Assembly: GCF_023898865.1 (NCBI RefSeq)
Contig: NZ_JAGSOV010000011.1
Span: 124,001 to 188,000 of the forward strand
From: Pseudonocardia humida
Lineage (GTDB): Bacteria > Actinomycetota > Actinomycetes > Mycobacteriales > Pseudonocardiaceae
Reading direction: 5' to 3'
Length of the DNA: 64,000 nt
Shown: in pieces, positions 49,308 to 57,430 of the stretch
Layout of the letters: each line of letters starts with the position of its first letter
Numbering within the stretch: the stretch's first letter is position 1
The notes under the pieces: generated by a model
The model's input: only the letters and a program-made list of their open reading frames with translations
The model's database searches: none
Told to the model about the DNA's origin: nothing
Made by a program: the position numbers and the translations under genes

Positions 49308-49319
49308 TGTAACGTTACA
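49308..49319. promoter_or_regulatory. Perfect palindrome TGTAACGTTACA, candidate LacI operator
   Basis: A 12-bp perfect palindrome with central CG, as is usual for LacI-family operators, in the 58-bp gap between the divergent MFS and LacI genes. It ends 16 bp before the LacI start and would block both promoters. Confidence 0.68.
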
Positions 49320-49335
49320 CAGCTAAGGTGTCCGC

Positions 49336-50394
49336 ATGCCAGGACGCCGTCGCGTGACGATGCCCGACGTCGCGCGGGAGGCCGGCGTCTCGGCCATGAC
49401 CGTCTCCTACACCTTCGGCCGGCCGGAGCGGGTCGCCGAGGCCACCCGGCGCCGGGTGCTGGAGGCCGCCGAGCGCCTCGGGTACCCCGGCCCCCACCCC
49501 GGCGCGCGCTCGCTGCGCCGCGGGCGCACCGCGACACTGGGCGTCGTGCTCGGCGAGCACCTGACGTACGCCTTCGACGACCCGCAGGCCACGCAGTTCC
49601 TGGCCGGCATCTCCACCGTCTGCGTCGAGCACGAGCTCGGCCTGACCCTGATCCCGGTCACCGGCGGGCCCCAGGACGCCGCCCGGGTCCGGGAGGCGGC
49701 CGTGGACGCCGTGGTGCTGTGGACCACCGTCGACCACGACCCGGTCCTCGACGCGGTGCTCCGGCGAGGGCTGCCCGCCGTCGTGCACGGCGGACCGGCC
49801 CGCTCGGGCCTCGGCCTCGTGGCCATCGACGACCGCGCCGCGGCCATGGCGGTGGGCACGGCCGCCTTCACCGGCGCGCGGGCACCCGCCGTGCTGTCGT
49901 TCCCGCTCGACCGGGCCCGGCGCCCGGCGGTCCGGCAGGGGGTCGACCCGGACTCGGCGCCCTTCAGCGTCACCCGCCACCGCCTCCGGGGCTACGCGGA
50001 GGCGGCCGCGGGCCTCGGCCTGGAGTGGGGCCGCGTGCCAGTGGTGGTCCTGGCCAGGACCGACCGCGCCGAGGCCGAGGCCGCCGCGCTGCGCCTCCTG
50101 GGCGAGGGCTCCGGGGTGGACGCCGTCGCGGCGATGAGCGACGAGCTCGCCCTCGGCGTCCTGCGCGCCGCCGACCGGTTGGGGATCGCCGTGCCGTCGG
50201 AGCTGGCCGTCACCGGCTGGGACGACGGCCCGGCCGCGGCCGCGGCCGGCCTGACGACCATCGCCCAGTCCCTGCGCGAGCAGGGCGAGCTCTGCGCCCG
50301 CTCCGTCGTCGAACCGGGCTCCGCACCGACGCGGGCCAGTCCGCCGTGGCGCCTCGTCCGCCGGACGAGCACCCGGCCCGGGCACCCGGCCTGA
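49336..50394 (+). CDS. LacI-family transcriptional regulator
   Basis: A 352-residue repressor. The helix-turn-helix and hinge are TMPDVAREAGVSAMTVSYTFGRPERVAEATRRRVLEAAERLGYPG; the usual SxxTVSRVLN reads SAMTVSYTFG. The periplasmic-binding-like core starts TATLGVVLGEHLTYAFDDPQATQFLAGI and has the usual DGxxxW/AxSDELALGVLRAA and VTGWDDGPAAAAAGLTTI near the end. Effector likely a sugar or similar small molecule. Divergent from the MFS transporter. Confidence 0.92.
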   Translation: MPGRRRVTMPDVAREAGVSAMTVSYTFGRPERVAEATRRRVLEAAERLGYPGPHPGARSLRRGRTATLGVVLGEHLTYAFDDPQATQFLAGISTVCVEHELGLTLIPVTGGPQDAARVREAAVDAVVLWTTVDHDPVLDAVLRRGLPAVVHGGPARSGLGLVAIDDRAAAMAVGTAAFTGARAPAVLSFPLDRARRPAVRQGVDPDSAPFSVTRHRLRGYAEAAAGLGLEWGRVPVVVLARTDRAEAEAAALRLLGEGSGVDAVAAMSDELALGVLRAADRLGIAVPSELAVTGWDDGPAAAAAGLTTIAQSLREQGELCARSVVEPGSAPTRASPPWRLVRRTSTRPGHPA

Positions 50395-50565
50395 GCAGCG
50401 GGTCGAGCCTCCGGCCCCGATGCGGCGATCTCGTCGAGCCCGGTCCGGGCGCACCGCTACGATCATGTCCGGACTGCGGCGGGAGGGGCCGGATAGTGCA
50501 AGGCGAACCCGCGATCGGCGCGCCCGACCGCGGCACCGGGACGGCCCCCGACCCGGCCACCACCG

Positions 50566-51597
50566 TTGGCTGAACGGCGCGCCCCCACTCCCGTGCCGCG
50601 CCGGCGCCCGAGTGCCGTCGCGCTGGCGCGCGCCGCGCTCCTGGCGGCCCTGCCGTGGGCCTGGTTCCCGCTGCGCGACTGGCTGGGGTTGGTCGGCGAC
50701 GTGCTGGCGATCGTGCTGCCGGTGCTGGTGGGGCTGGTCGCCGCGGCCACCCTCGTCGTCGGGCGCCGCCGGGGGGTGCTCCCGGCGGTGTCCGCACTGC
50801 TGGCCGGGACGATCGCGGTGCTCGCGCCCTGGACACCCGCCGACGCGGGTCCGGTGGCCGCCGGCGCGGGGGTGAGCGTGGCGTCGGCCAACGTGAGCGG
50901 CCAGGCCACCGCGGTGCCCGCGCTGCTGGAGGCCGCCCCCGACGTGCTCGTCGTCGTGGAGAACAACGGCTACCTCGACGAGGACTTCGCCGCCGCCTAC
51001 CCGCACAGCGAGTTCACCTGGGGGGACGCGACGCTGGGCGTGTACAGCCGCTTCCCGCTGCGGCTGCTGGAGGAACCCGGCCCGGAGCTGCCGGGCATGG
51101 TGGTCGCGGTCGACGCGCCGACTCCGTTCGTGCTCTACGCCCTGCACGTGCCGCGTCCGTGGTGGACCGCGCGCGGCGCCTACCAGGCCACCCTCGCCGA
51201 GCACCACGAGCTGGTCGAGACGGTCGCGGCGCGGGCCGCCCGCGAGCCCGGTCCGGTCGTGGTGGCCGGCGACCTCAACTCGACCGACCGGGGCCGCGGC
51301 TACCGGCTGCTGCTCGACGACGCCGGGCTCACCGACGCCGTGCGCGACGGGTGGACCGGGCCGACGTCGGTGACGACGTGGCGGGCGTTCCTGCTGCGCA
51401 TCGACCACCTCCTGGTCGGGCCGGGCTGGTGCGGCGACGCGGCGCGCCGGTTCGCGCTGCCCGGCTCGGACCACGACGCCATCACCGCGACGATCGGGCC
51501 GTGCGCGGCCCCGCCCGCCGCCGGTGCCGCCGGCCAGGACCGCCCACCGCCGCCGGCGAGCGCGACCGGGCGACGGGCGGGCATGGTGGAGGGGTGA
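50566..51597 (+). CDS. Endonuclease/exonuclease/phosphatase-family protein, membrane-anchored (paralogue)
   Basis: A 343-residue protein from TTG 50566; GTG 50593 is an alternative. A basic N-terminus and three membrane segments precede an EEP domain with VSVASANVSGQ, DVLVVVENNGY, VVVAGDLNSTDRGRGY, RIDHLLVG and GSDHDAITATI, so the metal and catalytic residues are in place. It shares its plan with the protein at 14003. The last 30 residues are low-complexity. The next small gene overlaps its stop (GTGA). Confidence 0.8.
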   Translation: MAERRAPTPVPRRRPSAVALARAALLAALPWAWFPLRDWLGLVGDVLAIVLPVLVGLVAAATLVVGRRRGVLPAVSALLAGTIAVLAPWTPADAGPVAAGAGVSVASANVSGQATAVPALLEAAPDVLVVVENNGYLDEDFAAAYPHSEFTWGDATLGVYSRFPLRLLEEPGPELPGMVVAVDAPTPFVLYALHVPRPWWTARGAYQATLAEHHELVETVAARAAREPGPVVVAGDLNSTDRGRGYRLLLDDAGLTDAVRDGWTGPTSVTTWRAFLLRIDHLLVGPGWCGDAARRFALPGSDHDAITATIGPCAAPPAAGAAGQDRPPPPASATGRRAGMVEG

Positions 51598-51743
51598 CGG
51601 TCGGCCTGGTCCTCCAGCTGCTCGCGGCGTCGCTGATCGTCGCGGTCGGCGTCATCTTCGCGTCGGTCGGCGCCTTCGAGGAGGGCGTGGTCGCGATCGC
51701 CCTCGGCGGCTGGTGGGTGGTCCGCTGCTGCCGGCGCCTGTGA
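51594..51743 (+). CDS. 49-residue membrane protein
   Basis: Overlaps the preceding stop as GTGA with GGAGG just upstream. It encodes TVGLVLQLLAASLIVAVGVI and EEGVVAIALGGWWVVRCCRRL: two hydrophobic segments around a GAFEEG turn and a basic Cys-rich end. Too short for family assignment; the overlap suggests coupling with the EEP protein. Confidence 0.55.
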   Translation: MTVGLVLQLLAASLIVAVGVIFASVGAFEEGVVAIALGGWWVVRCCRRL

Positions 51744-51750
51744 TCGAGCC

Positions 51751-52230
51751 CTAGGGCTGGTACGGCGGCGCGACGCCCCAACCCCACCGCGGGACCGGGG
51801 CGTGCTCGGCGACGTCGGGCGCGTCGGAGGAGTTGTGCACGGCCAGCCGCGTGCCCCACTCGGCGTAGCCCATGAGCGCGGCCCGGAACTCCGGGTCGGC
51901 GGGCAGGTCGACGTCGTCGGCGGCCTGCGACAGCAATGTGACGAACCGCAACCGCTGCTCGGGGGCGATGTGCAGCCCGCGGTGCTTGCCGAGCATGTGC
52001 TCGTAGCCGCCGAGGGAGCGGGTGTACTCCGCGGGACCCCCCATGACCTCGCACCACCAGGTGACCACGTCGGTGCGGTGCTGCACGGTCACCACCCCGC
52101 CGAACACCGGGGCGAGCAGGTCGTCGACCTCCACCAGGTCGTAGAAGCGGCCCAGCCAGCGCTCGAACGCCGCCCGGCCGCCTGCCCACTCGTAGATCGT
52201 CGGTACCTCGGCTGCCACGGCACCCACCAT
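51751..52230 (-). CDS. Group II truncated haemoglobin (trHbO type)
   Basis: A 159-residue globin. TIYEWAGGRAAFERWLGRFYDLVEVDDLLAPVF forms helices B-E; HRTDVVTWWCEVMGGPAEYT follows, and GGYEHMLGKHRGLHIAPEQRLRFV carries the proximal (F8) His. Such proteins bind O2 or NO and occur widely in actinobacteria. The ATG at 52230 was chosen; a GTG four codons downstream is possible. Convergent with the small membrane gene; same strand as PadR upstream, 46 bp apart. Confidence 0.85.
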   Translation of the reverse strand: MVGAVAAEVPTIYEWAGGRAAFERWLGRFYDLVEVDDLLAPVFGGVVTVQHRTDVVTWWCEVMGGPAEYTRSLGGYEHMLGKHRGLHIAPEQRLRFVTLLSQAADDVDLPADPEFRAALMGYAEWGTRLAVHNSSDAPDVAEHAPVPRWGWGVAPPYQP

Positions 52231-52276
52231 GCCACGGAGCGTGACCGGCGGTCGCGGCAGTTCGCCGGCAGCGCAG

Positions 52277-52819
52277 TCAGCGCCGTTCCCGCTGGTCCTC
52301 GCGGGCGAGGTGGTCCCGGAACCAGGCGAGGGCGAACCGGTGTGACGCGATGCCGTAGTCCAGGGTCGCGAACTGGTGCGTCGCGACGTCGCGGTGCTCA
52401 TCGGGGACGTCGACGGAGTCGAGCCTGCGGGACAGGGCGACGAGCCCGTCGAGGTCGGACTCGATGCGCGCGGTGATGCGGCGCAGGACGGGGGCCCGGT
52501 CGGCGGGTTCGAGCAGGCCGAGGAAGAACAGCCGGGGCAGCGCGGCGGCCTCCAGGTCCGATCCGGTCGGGTCGCCCGTCATCCACGAGCCGAACTCGGC
52601 ACGACCCGCGTCGGTCACGCGGTACACCTTCTTGCCGCGCGCCCCGGGCTCGATGCTGGCCGCCTCGATGAGCCCCTGGGCGAGCAGGCCGTCCAGGGCG
52701 CGCTTGATGCTGCCCGAGCTGGCGCTGTAGAAGAGCGAGACGCCCGTCTCGAACGCCTTGACCAGGCCGTAGAGGCTCTGCGGGGCGATCAGGAGCAGAC
52801 CGAGGATCACGTGGGCCAC
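52277..52819 (-). CDS. PadR-family transcriptional regulator
   Basis: A 180-residue repressor. N-terminal winged helix: VILGLLLIAPQSLYGLVKAFE, SASSGSIKRALDGLLAQGLIEAASIEPGARGKKVYRVTDAGRAEF. The C-terminal half (PRLFFLGLLEPADRAPVLRRITARIESDL) is the Vir-family dimerisation arm. Typical ligands are phenolics or antimicrobial compounds. GTG start at 52819, 23 bp from the 39-bp palindrome, which is surely its operator. Divergent from the beta-lactamase-fold gene. Confidence 0.92.
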   Translation of the reverse strand: MAHVILGLLLIAPQSLYGLVKAFETGVSLFYSASSGSIKRALDGLLAQGLIEAASIEPGARGKKVYRVTDAGRAEFGSWMTGDPTGSDLEAAALPRLFFLGLLEPADRAPVLRRITARIESDLDGLVALSRRLDSVDVPDEHRDVATHQFATLDYGIASHRFALAWFRDHLAREDQRERR

Positions 52820-52841
52820 GGGCGGAGCCTAGCGCACGTTG

Positions 52842-52880
52842 TATCTCATAGAGATGTCTAGTAGACATCTCTATGAGATA
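52842..52880. promoter_or_regulatory. Perfect 39-bp palindrome, PadR operator
   Basis: Arms TATCTCATAGAGATGTCTA (52842-52860) and the exact reverse complement (52862-52880) flank a single G. It is only about 33% GC in a ~73% GC region. It lies midway between the PadR and hydrolase starts (23 and 25 bp away). Each arm has an ATAGAGAT-like half-site, so two dimers could bind side by side. Confidence 0.85.
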
Positions 52881-52904
52881 TGTCAACGCGACGACGAGGG
52901 CTCC

Positions 52905-54008
52905 ATGACACGCATCGACGAAGGCACCACCACGGCACACCGGCGCGCGATCACGCGCCTGCGGTCCGCGCTCGAACGGATCGCCCGCAAGCACCCCTCC
53001 CTGCCGCCACCGCAGGTGCTCGTCCGGACCCCGCACTGGGAGTTCGAGTTCGGCGACCGGTCGCGGCCGTTCCACGCGGCCAGCTCGGGCAAGCTGATGA
53101 CGGCGACGCTCATCGCGACGCTCGTCGAGCGGGGTCGCTTCCGCTTCGACTCCCCCATCGGCGCCCTCCTGCCCGCCGCCGACGTGGCCGACCTGCCCGC
53201 GGTCGCCGGCGTCGACGTCGGCCGGGACGTGACAGTCGACCACCTGCTGACCCAGACGAGCGGGCTGCCCGACTTCTTCGAGCCGCCGCGGGGCCACCGG
53301 ACCGACGCGTCGGCGCACGCGGCGAGCGTCCACCGCGACCGCCGCTGGACCCCCGCCGGCCTGCTGGACGAGGCCCGCGGGCTGCCCCCGGTCGGCCGCC
53401 CCGGCGAGCGGTTCCACTACTCCGACACCAACTACGTCCTGCTCGGGCGCATCGCCGAGGAGGCCGCTGGCGGGCCCTTCGCCGAACTGCTGCGCGCGCA
53501 CGTCTTCGACCCGTCCGGCATGGAGCGCAGCTCCACGCCCTACGACGCGACCCTCATCCCGGACGACCTCGCGGAGCTGGACGTCGCGCCGTTCTGGATC
53601 GGCCGCGACGAGCTCAGCCGCGCGCACAGCGTGAGCCTGGACTGGGCGGGCGGCAACGTCGTCGCCCCGCCGGACGACTTCGTGCGGTTCCAGCGGGCGC
53701 TGCACGGCGGCAGGCTCATCTCGCCAGAGCACGTCGAGCACCTGGCGCGCCCGCGCCACCGCTTCCGCCGCGGCATCCACTACGGCGCGGGCACGATGAC
53801 CCTGCGGTTCGGCGAGTTCGTCCCCCTGCTGCTGCGCGGGCTCGCAGAACCCGTCGGGCACCTCGGCTTCTGGGCGACCCACGTCTTCCACTACCGCGAG
53901 CTCGACGCGCACGTCGTGCTCAACTTCCACGCCGACCGCCGGATGAACACGAGCTTCGCCGTGCACACCCGCATCGCGCGCCTGCTGGCCGCGTCGGGGC
54001 GGGTCTGA
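52905..54008 (+). CDS. Beta-lactamase-fold serine hydrolase (class C / EstB-like)
   Basis: A 367-residue soluble protein, no signal peptide. The nucleophile motif is SSGK (in AASSGKLMTATLIATLVERG), with HYSDTNYVLLG as the Tyr-loop (usually YSN, Asp here) and GHLGFWATHVF near the KTG-like box, although the Lys is not obvious. It fits the serine beta-lactamase-like (PF00144) group of esterases, DD-peptidases and related enzymes. ATG 52905 with GAGGG upstream; earlier in-frame codons would start within the PadR operator. Target of the PadR regulator. Confidence 0.86.
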   Translation: MTRIDEGTTTAHRRAITRLRSALERIARKHPSLPPPQVLVRTPHWEFEFGDRSRPFHAASSGKLMTATLIATLVERGRFRFDSPIGALLPAADVADLPAVAGVDVGRDVTVDHLLTQTSGLPDFFEPPRGHRTDASAHAASVHRDRRWTPAGLLDEARGLPPVGRPGERFHYSDTNYVLLGRIAEEAAGGPFAELLRAHVFDPSGMERSSTPYDATLIPDDLAELDVAPFWIGRDELSRAHSVSLDWAGGNVVAPPDDFVRFQRALHGGRLISPEHVEHLARPRHRFRRGIHYGAGTMTLRFGEFVPLLLRGLAEPVGHLGFWATHVFHYRELDAHVVLNFHADRRMNTSFAVHTRIARLLAASGRV

Positions 54009-54018
54009 GGCACGTCCC

Positions 54019-55731
54019 TCAGTCGACGTCGAGCGGCACGTCGACGAGGCGGCTGCGCAGGTACTCCCCCAGGCCCTTGGCCTGCGGGTCGGGGCGGGTG
54101 GACGAGGCGACGCCCGCCCCGAGGATGCCGTGCACGACGACGTTGACGGCGCGCAGGTTGGGCAGCGGGTGGACCTCGATCTCCAGCTCGGCCGCCTCGG
54201 GCCCGAGCAGCTCCCGGACCCGCTGCGCGGTCAGGAAGCCCCGCAGCCACGCGTACCCGGCGTCGGAGCGGGCCCACACGCCGATGTTGGCGTCGCCGCC
54301 CTTGTCGCCCGAGCGCGCACCGCAGACGGTGCCCAGCGGCACCCGGCGGGTCGGCCCGGTCGCGGCGGGGCTCGGTTCGAGGGCCGGTTCGGGGGCGGCC
54401 GGCTCCGCGACGGGCGGGTCGTCGACGCTCCGGCGCTGCCCGTCGGGCAGGACCACCGCGTGCGCCACCGCCGAGCGGGGCACGGCCGCGGGCCGGTAGA
54501 CCCCGTACGCCGACTCGGCCGTGGGCGGGGTGGTGGTGTGGAAGCCGGCGTAGCCGCCCAGGGCCAGCTCCATCGTGGCGTTGGAGAACGCCCGACCGAC
54601 CTTGCGCGGGTCGGGGTCCTTGACGGTGATCCGCAGGTGGGCGGTGGCGCGGTCGTTGGTCGGGGCGTCGGGGGTGTCGAAGCGCAGCAGCCGGACGTCG
54701 ACCTCGGCGAACCGGTCGCGCCCGCCGAGCACGTCGAACAGCAGGGCCTGCGCGTGCGCGGCCTTGGCCTCGATGTCGAGCCCGGTGAGCACCAGGGTCA
54801 TGGTGTTGCGGTAGCCGCCCGCGTCGTTGAGCGCGACCTTGAGCGTGGGCGGCGGAGCGCTGCCGCGCACCCCGGAGACCGCCACCCGGTGCTCGTCCTG
54901 CTGGGCGAGGCGGATGGTGTCGAAGTGCGTCGTGCAGTCGGGCCCCAGGTACGCGGGGTCGCCGATCTCGTAGAGCAGCTGCGCGGTGACGGTGCCGACC
55001 GAGACCAGCCCACCGGTCCCGGGGTGCTTGGTGATCACCGACGAGCCGTCCGCGGCGACCTCGGCGATCGGGAAGCCCGGGTAGCGGCGGTCGGTGATCT
55101 CGTCGAGGAAGGCGTAGTTGCCGCCGGTGGCCTGCGGCCCGCACTCGATGACGTGCCCCGCGACGACGGCGCCGGCCAGGGCGTCCCAGTCGGTGCGGCC
55201 CCAGCCGTGCCACCACGCCGCCGGCCCGACGACGAGCGAGGCGTCGGTGACGCGGCCGGTCACCACCACATCGGCCCCGGCGGCGAGCGCCTCGGCGATC
55301 CCCCACCCGCCCAGGTAGGCGTTCGCCGAGACCGGTTCGCCCCGGACCGGCGGGGTGATCGCGGCCAGCGAACCGCGCAGGTCGTCGCCCTCCACGTGGG
55401 CGACCCGGGCGTCCAGCCCGAGCGTCGCGGCCACGTCGCGGACGGCCGCGGCCAGCCCGGCCGGGTTGAGCCCACCGGCGTTGGCCACGATCCGGATCCC
55501 GCGCTCCAGGCAGCTGCCCAGCACCGCCTCGACCTGGGTCAGGAAGGTCCGGGCGTACCCGGCCGAGGGGTCCTTGGCCTGCGCCTTGGCCAGGATGAGC
55601 ATCGTGAGCTCGGCCAGGTAGTCGCCGCACAGGACGTCGATGTCGCCGCCGTCGACCATCTCCCGGGCGGCCTCGATCCGGTCGCCGTAGAACCCCGAGC
55701 AGTTGCCGATCCGGATCGCACGGGTGCTCAC
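54019..55731 (-). CDS. Acyclic terpene utilisation AtuA-like (DUF1446) protein
   Basis: A 570-residue protein of the DUF1446 family. RIGNCSGFYGDRIEAAREMVDGGDIDVL opens the domain; LTMLILAKAQAKDP, GLNPAGLA, GGWGIAEALAAGADVVVTGRVTDAS and CGPQATGGNYAFL follow, and the C-terminal ~100 residues form a smaller domain (LGTVCGARSGDKGGDANIGVWAR). AtuA is needed for citronellol/geraniol breakdown in Pseudomonas, but its reaction is unknown. The GTG 55731 behind GAGGGAG is the likely start; alternative ATGs at 55803 and 55866 lie in the tandem repeat. Last gene of the acyl-CoA operon. Confidence 0.82.
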   Translation of the reverse strand: MSTRAIRIGNCSGFYGDRIEAAREMVDGGDIDVLCGDYLAELTMLILAKAQAKDPSAGYARTFLTQVEAVLGSCLERGIRIVANAGGLNPAGLAAAVRDVAATLGLDARVAHVEGDDLRGSLAAITPPVRGEPVSANAYLGGWGIAEALAAGADVVVTGRVTDASLVVGPAAWWHGWGRTDWDALAGAVVAGHVIECGPQATGGNYAFLDEITDRRYPGFPIAEVAADGSSVITKHPGTGGLVSVGTVTAQLLYEIGDPAYLGPDCTTHFDTIRLAQQDEHRVAVSGVRGSAPPPTLKVALNDAGGYRNTMTLVLTGLDIEAKAAHAQALLFDVLGGRDRFAEVDVRLLRFDTPDAPTNDRATAHLRITVKDPDPRKVGRAFSNATMELALGGYAGFHTTTPPTAESAYGVYRPAAVPRSAVAHAVVLPDGQRRSVDDPPVAEPAAPEPALEPSPAATGPTRRVPLGTVCGARSGDKGGDANIGVWARSDAGYAWLRGFLTAQRVRELLGPEAAELEIEVHPLPNLRAVNVVVHGILGAGVASSTRPDPQAKGLGEYLRSRLVDVPLDVD

Positions 55732-55733
55732 CG

Positions 55734-55868
55734 CTCCCTCGCTGACGCTCGGTCGGCGCTGCGCGGGCGCTGTACTGGATGATCCGCTCGCAAGCTCGCT
55801 CATCGCTCTCCCTCGCTGACGCTCGGTCGGCGCTGTACTGGATGATTCGCTCGCAAGCTCGCTCATCG
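55734..55868 (-). repeat. Tandem MSELAS-type repeat, two units
   Basis: Units 55734-55805 (72 bp) and 55808-55868 (61 bp) share nearly all bases: on the minus strand each begins ATGAGCGAGCTTGCGAGC and ends CGAGCGTCAGCGAGGGAG. The first unit carries an 11-bp extra piece (CGCGGGCGCTG on the plus strand). The ATG of the outer unit overlaps the stop of the TIGR03084 gene (ATGA). A diverged third copy is at 8271-8348. Confidence 0.85.
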
Positions 55869-56669
55869 CGCCCGTCCCGCGAACTGGCCGGGGCGCCTGC
55901 CCCGCCCCGGCGCCCCGGCGAACGCCTGCCCGATCTCGGCCCACTCGGCGGCCGCCGGGCCGGTGACCGCCAGGGCCAGGTCGTCGCGGTGGCGGCGCTG
56001 GGTGATCAGCAGCGCGAAGTCGAGCGCGGGGCCGGTGATCCGGTCGGGCGCCCCGGGCGGCCCCCAGCTCCACGTCGACCCGTCCGGGGCGGCCAGCTCG
56101 ACGCGCACCGGAGCGTCGGGCATCGCGCGTCCGTTGGCGGCGTAGCTGAAGGCCCGGGCGCCGACCCCGATGTGCGCGACGTGCCGCAGCCGAGCGGTGG
56201 GCTCGCGCACGGCGCCCAGCGCGTCGGCGACGTCCTGGCCGTGCGCCCAGGTCTCCATGATCCGCGCGGTGAGCGAGGACGCCGCGCTCATCGCCGGCCC
56301 GAACCACGGCACCCGCAGCCCCGGCTCCAGGCCGCGGAACGTCTCGACCAGCCGGGCCCGCGAGCGGTCGAACCAGGCCAGCAGCTCGGCGCCGGGCAGG
56401 TCGCGGTAGCGGGCGGCGACCGCGTCCGGGTCGACCCCGCCCTCGGCCTCGATCCGGGCCAGCTCGGCGCGGAAGGCGTCGGGCTCCACCGCGGACCGCA
56501 CGGCGACGTCGTCGAAGTGGGCCAGGTGCGAGACCTGGTCGGCGATCGTCCAGCCCTCGGCCGGGGTGGCGCGCCGCCAGCCCGCGTCGTCCAGGCCGGT
56601 GAGCAGTCCGCGCAGCTGCGCGGACTCGGCCGCCAGGTCGTCGGCCAGCGCCGCCATCGAGACCGGCAC
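55863..56669 (-). CDS. TIGR03084-family metal-binding (DinB/MDMPI-like) protein
   Basis: A 268-residue protein. LAAESAQLRGLLTGLDDAGWRRATPAEGWTIADQVSHLAHFDDVAV is the MDMPI/DinB four-helix start, with the metal His of SHLAHFD, and MSAASSLTARIMETWAHGQDVADALG the second metal site (ETWAHGQD). A C-terminal domain follows (RVELAAPDGSTWSWGPPGAPDRITGPALDFALLITQRRH). This family is linked in actinobacteria to thiol- or CoA-dependent catabolic clusters. GTG 56669 with GGAGG; two bases after the hydratase stop. Its stop lies in the repeat element. Confidence 0.82.
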   Translation of the reverse strand: MPVSMAALADDLAAESAQLRGLLTGLDDAGWRRATPAEGWTIADQVSHLAHFDDVAVRSAVEPDAFRAELARIEAEGGVDPDAVAARYRDLPGAELLAWFDRSRARLVETFRGLEPGLRVPWFGPAMSAASSLTARIMETWAHGQDVADALGAVREPTARLRHVAHIGVGARAFSYAANGRAMPDAPVRVELAAPDGSTWSWGPPGAPDRITGPALDFALLITQRRHRDDLALAVTGPAAAEWAEIGQAFAGAPGRGRRPGQFAGRAR

Positions 56670-56671
56670 GG

Positions 56672-57430
56672 CTACCTCCCCTCCCAGACCGGGGCCCGCT
56701 TGTCGCGGAAGGCGGCCGGGCCCTCCTGCGCGTCGGCCGAGCGGTAGACCGGCGCCCAGATCTCCTCGGCCCGGTCGTAGGCCTCCGGCAGCGGGTGGTG
56801 CGCCGACAGGTACGCCGTGCGCTTCGCGGCCCGCACCGACAGCGGCGCGTTCGCCGCGATCCGCTCGGCCAGCGCCTGCGCCCGCCGGCGCAGCTCCGCG
56901 GCCGGCACGACCTCGTTGACCAGGCCCACCTCGCGGGCCCGGTGCGCGTCGACGGGGTCGCCGGTCAGCAGGATCTGCAGGGCCACCCGCGGCGGCACCA
57001 ACCAGGACAGCGGGGCCGCCCACGGCGACCCGCGGCCCACCTTGACCTCACTGACCGCGAACCGGGCGTGCTCGGCGGCGACCACCAGGTCGCACTGCTG
57101 GGCCAGCAGGAACCCGCCGGCGTAGGCCACCCCGTTGACCGCGGCGATCGTCGGCTTGTCGACGGAGATGTTGCGGCCGAACTGCGGCAGGAAGTCCGGC
57201 GGCGGGACCTCCAGCGCGGTCTCGGCCATCTCCTTGAGGTCGCCGCCTGCGCAGAACGCCTTGTCGCCCGCGCCGGTGAGGACCAGGACGGCGGCCGAGT
57301 CGTCGGCGACGAACCGGCGCGCGCCCTCCCACAGCCCTTCGCGCACGTCCTTGCTCAGCGCGTTGCGGGCCTGCGGCCGGTCGATGGTCAGCCAGGCGAC
57401 CCGCTCGACCACCTCGTAGGTGACGCTCAC
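56672..57430 (-). CDS. Enoyl-CoA hydratase/isomerase family protein
   Basis: A 252-residue crotonase. RPQARNALSKDVREGLWEGAR, the oxyanion-hole DKAFCAGGDLKEM, VNGVAYAGGFLLAQQCDLVVAAEHARFAVSEVKVGRGSPW with the second oxyanion GGG-like turn. The usual catalytic Glu pair cannot be fixed, but FAVSEVKVG has a Glu near the first position. It probably hydrates the carboxylated intermediate (AtuE-like step) or is a beta-oxidation hydratase. GTG start overlaps the ligase stop (GTGA). Confidence 0.86.
   Translation of the reverse strand: MSVTYEVVERVAWLTIDRPQARNALSKDVREGLWEGARRFVADDSAAVLVLTGAGDKAFCAGGDLKEMAETALEVPPPDFLPQFGRNISVDKPTIAAVNGVAYAGGFLLAQQCDLVVAAEHARFAVSEVKVGRGSPWAAPLSWLVPPRVALQILLTGDPVDAHRAREVGLVNEVVPAAELRRRAQALAERIAANAPLSVRAAKRTAYLSAHHPLPEAYDRAEEIWAPVYRSADAQEGPAAFRDKRAPVWEGR

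Noticed and set aside
50420-50573. Small zinc-ribbon-like frame with SCPDCGGRGRIVQGEP before the second EEP gene
   Set aside because: The CxxC is suggestive, but there is no usable start codon or ribosome-binding site in frame, and only one CxxC. Could be real if a non-standard start is used.
55731-55866. DUF1446 protein starting at MSELAS in the repeat
   Set aside because: Both ATGs belong to the repeated element, not to the conserved family N-terminus; GTG 55731 has a good ribosome-binding site. Not excluded, because ATGA overlaps the preceding stop.
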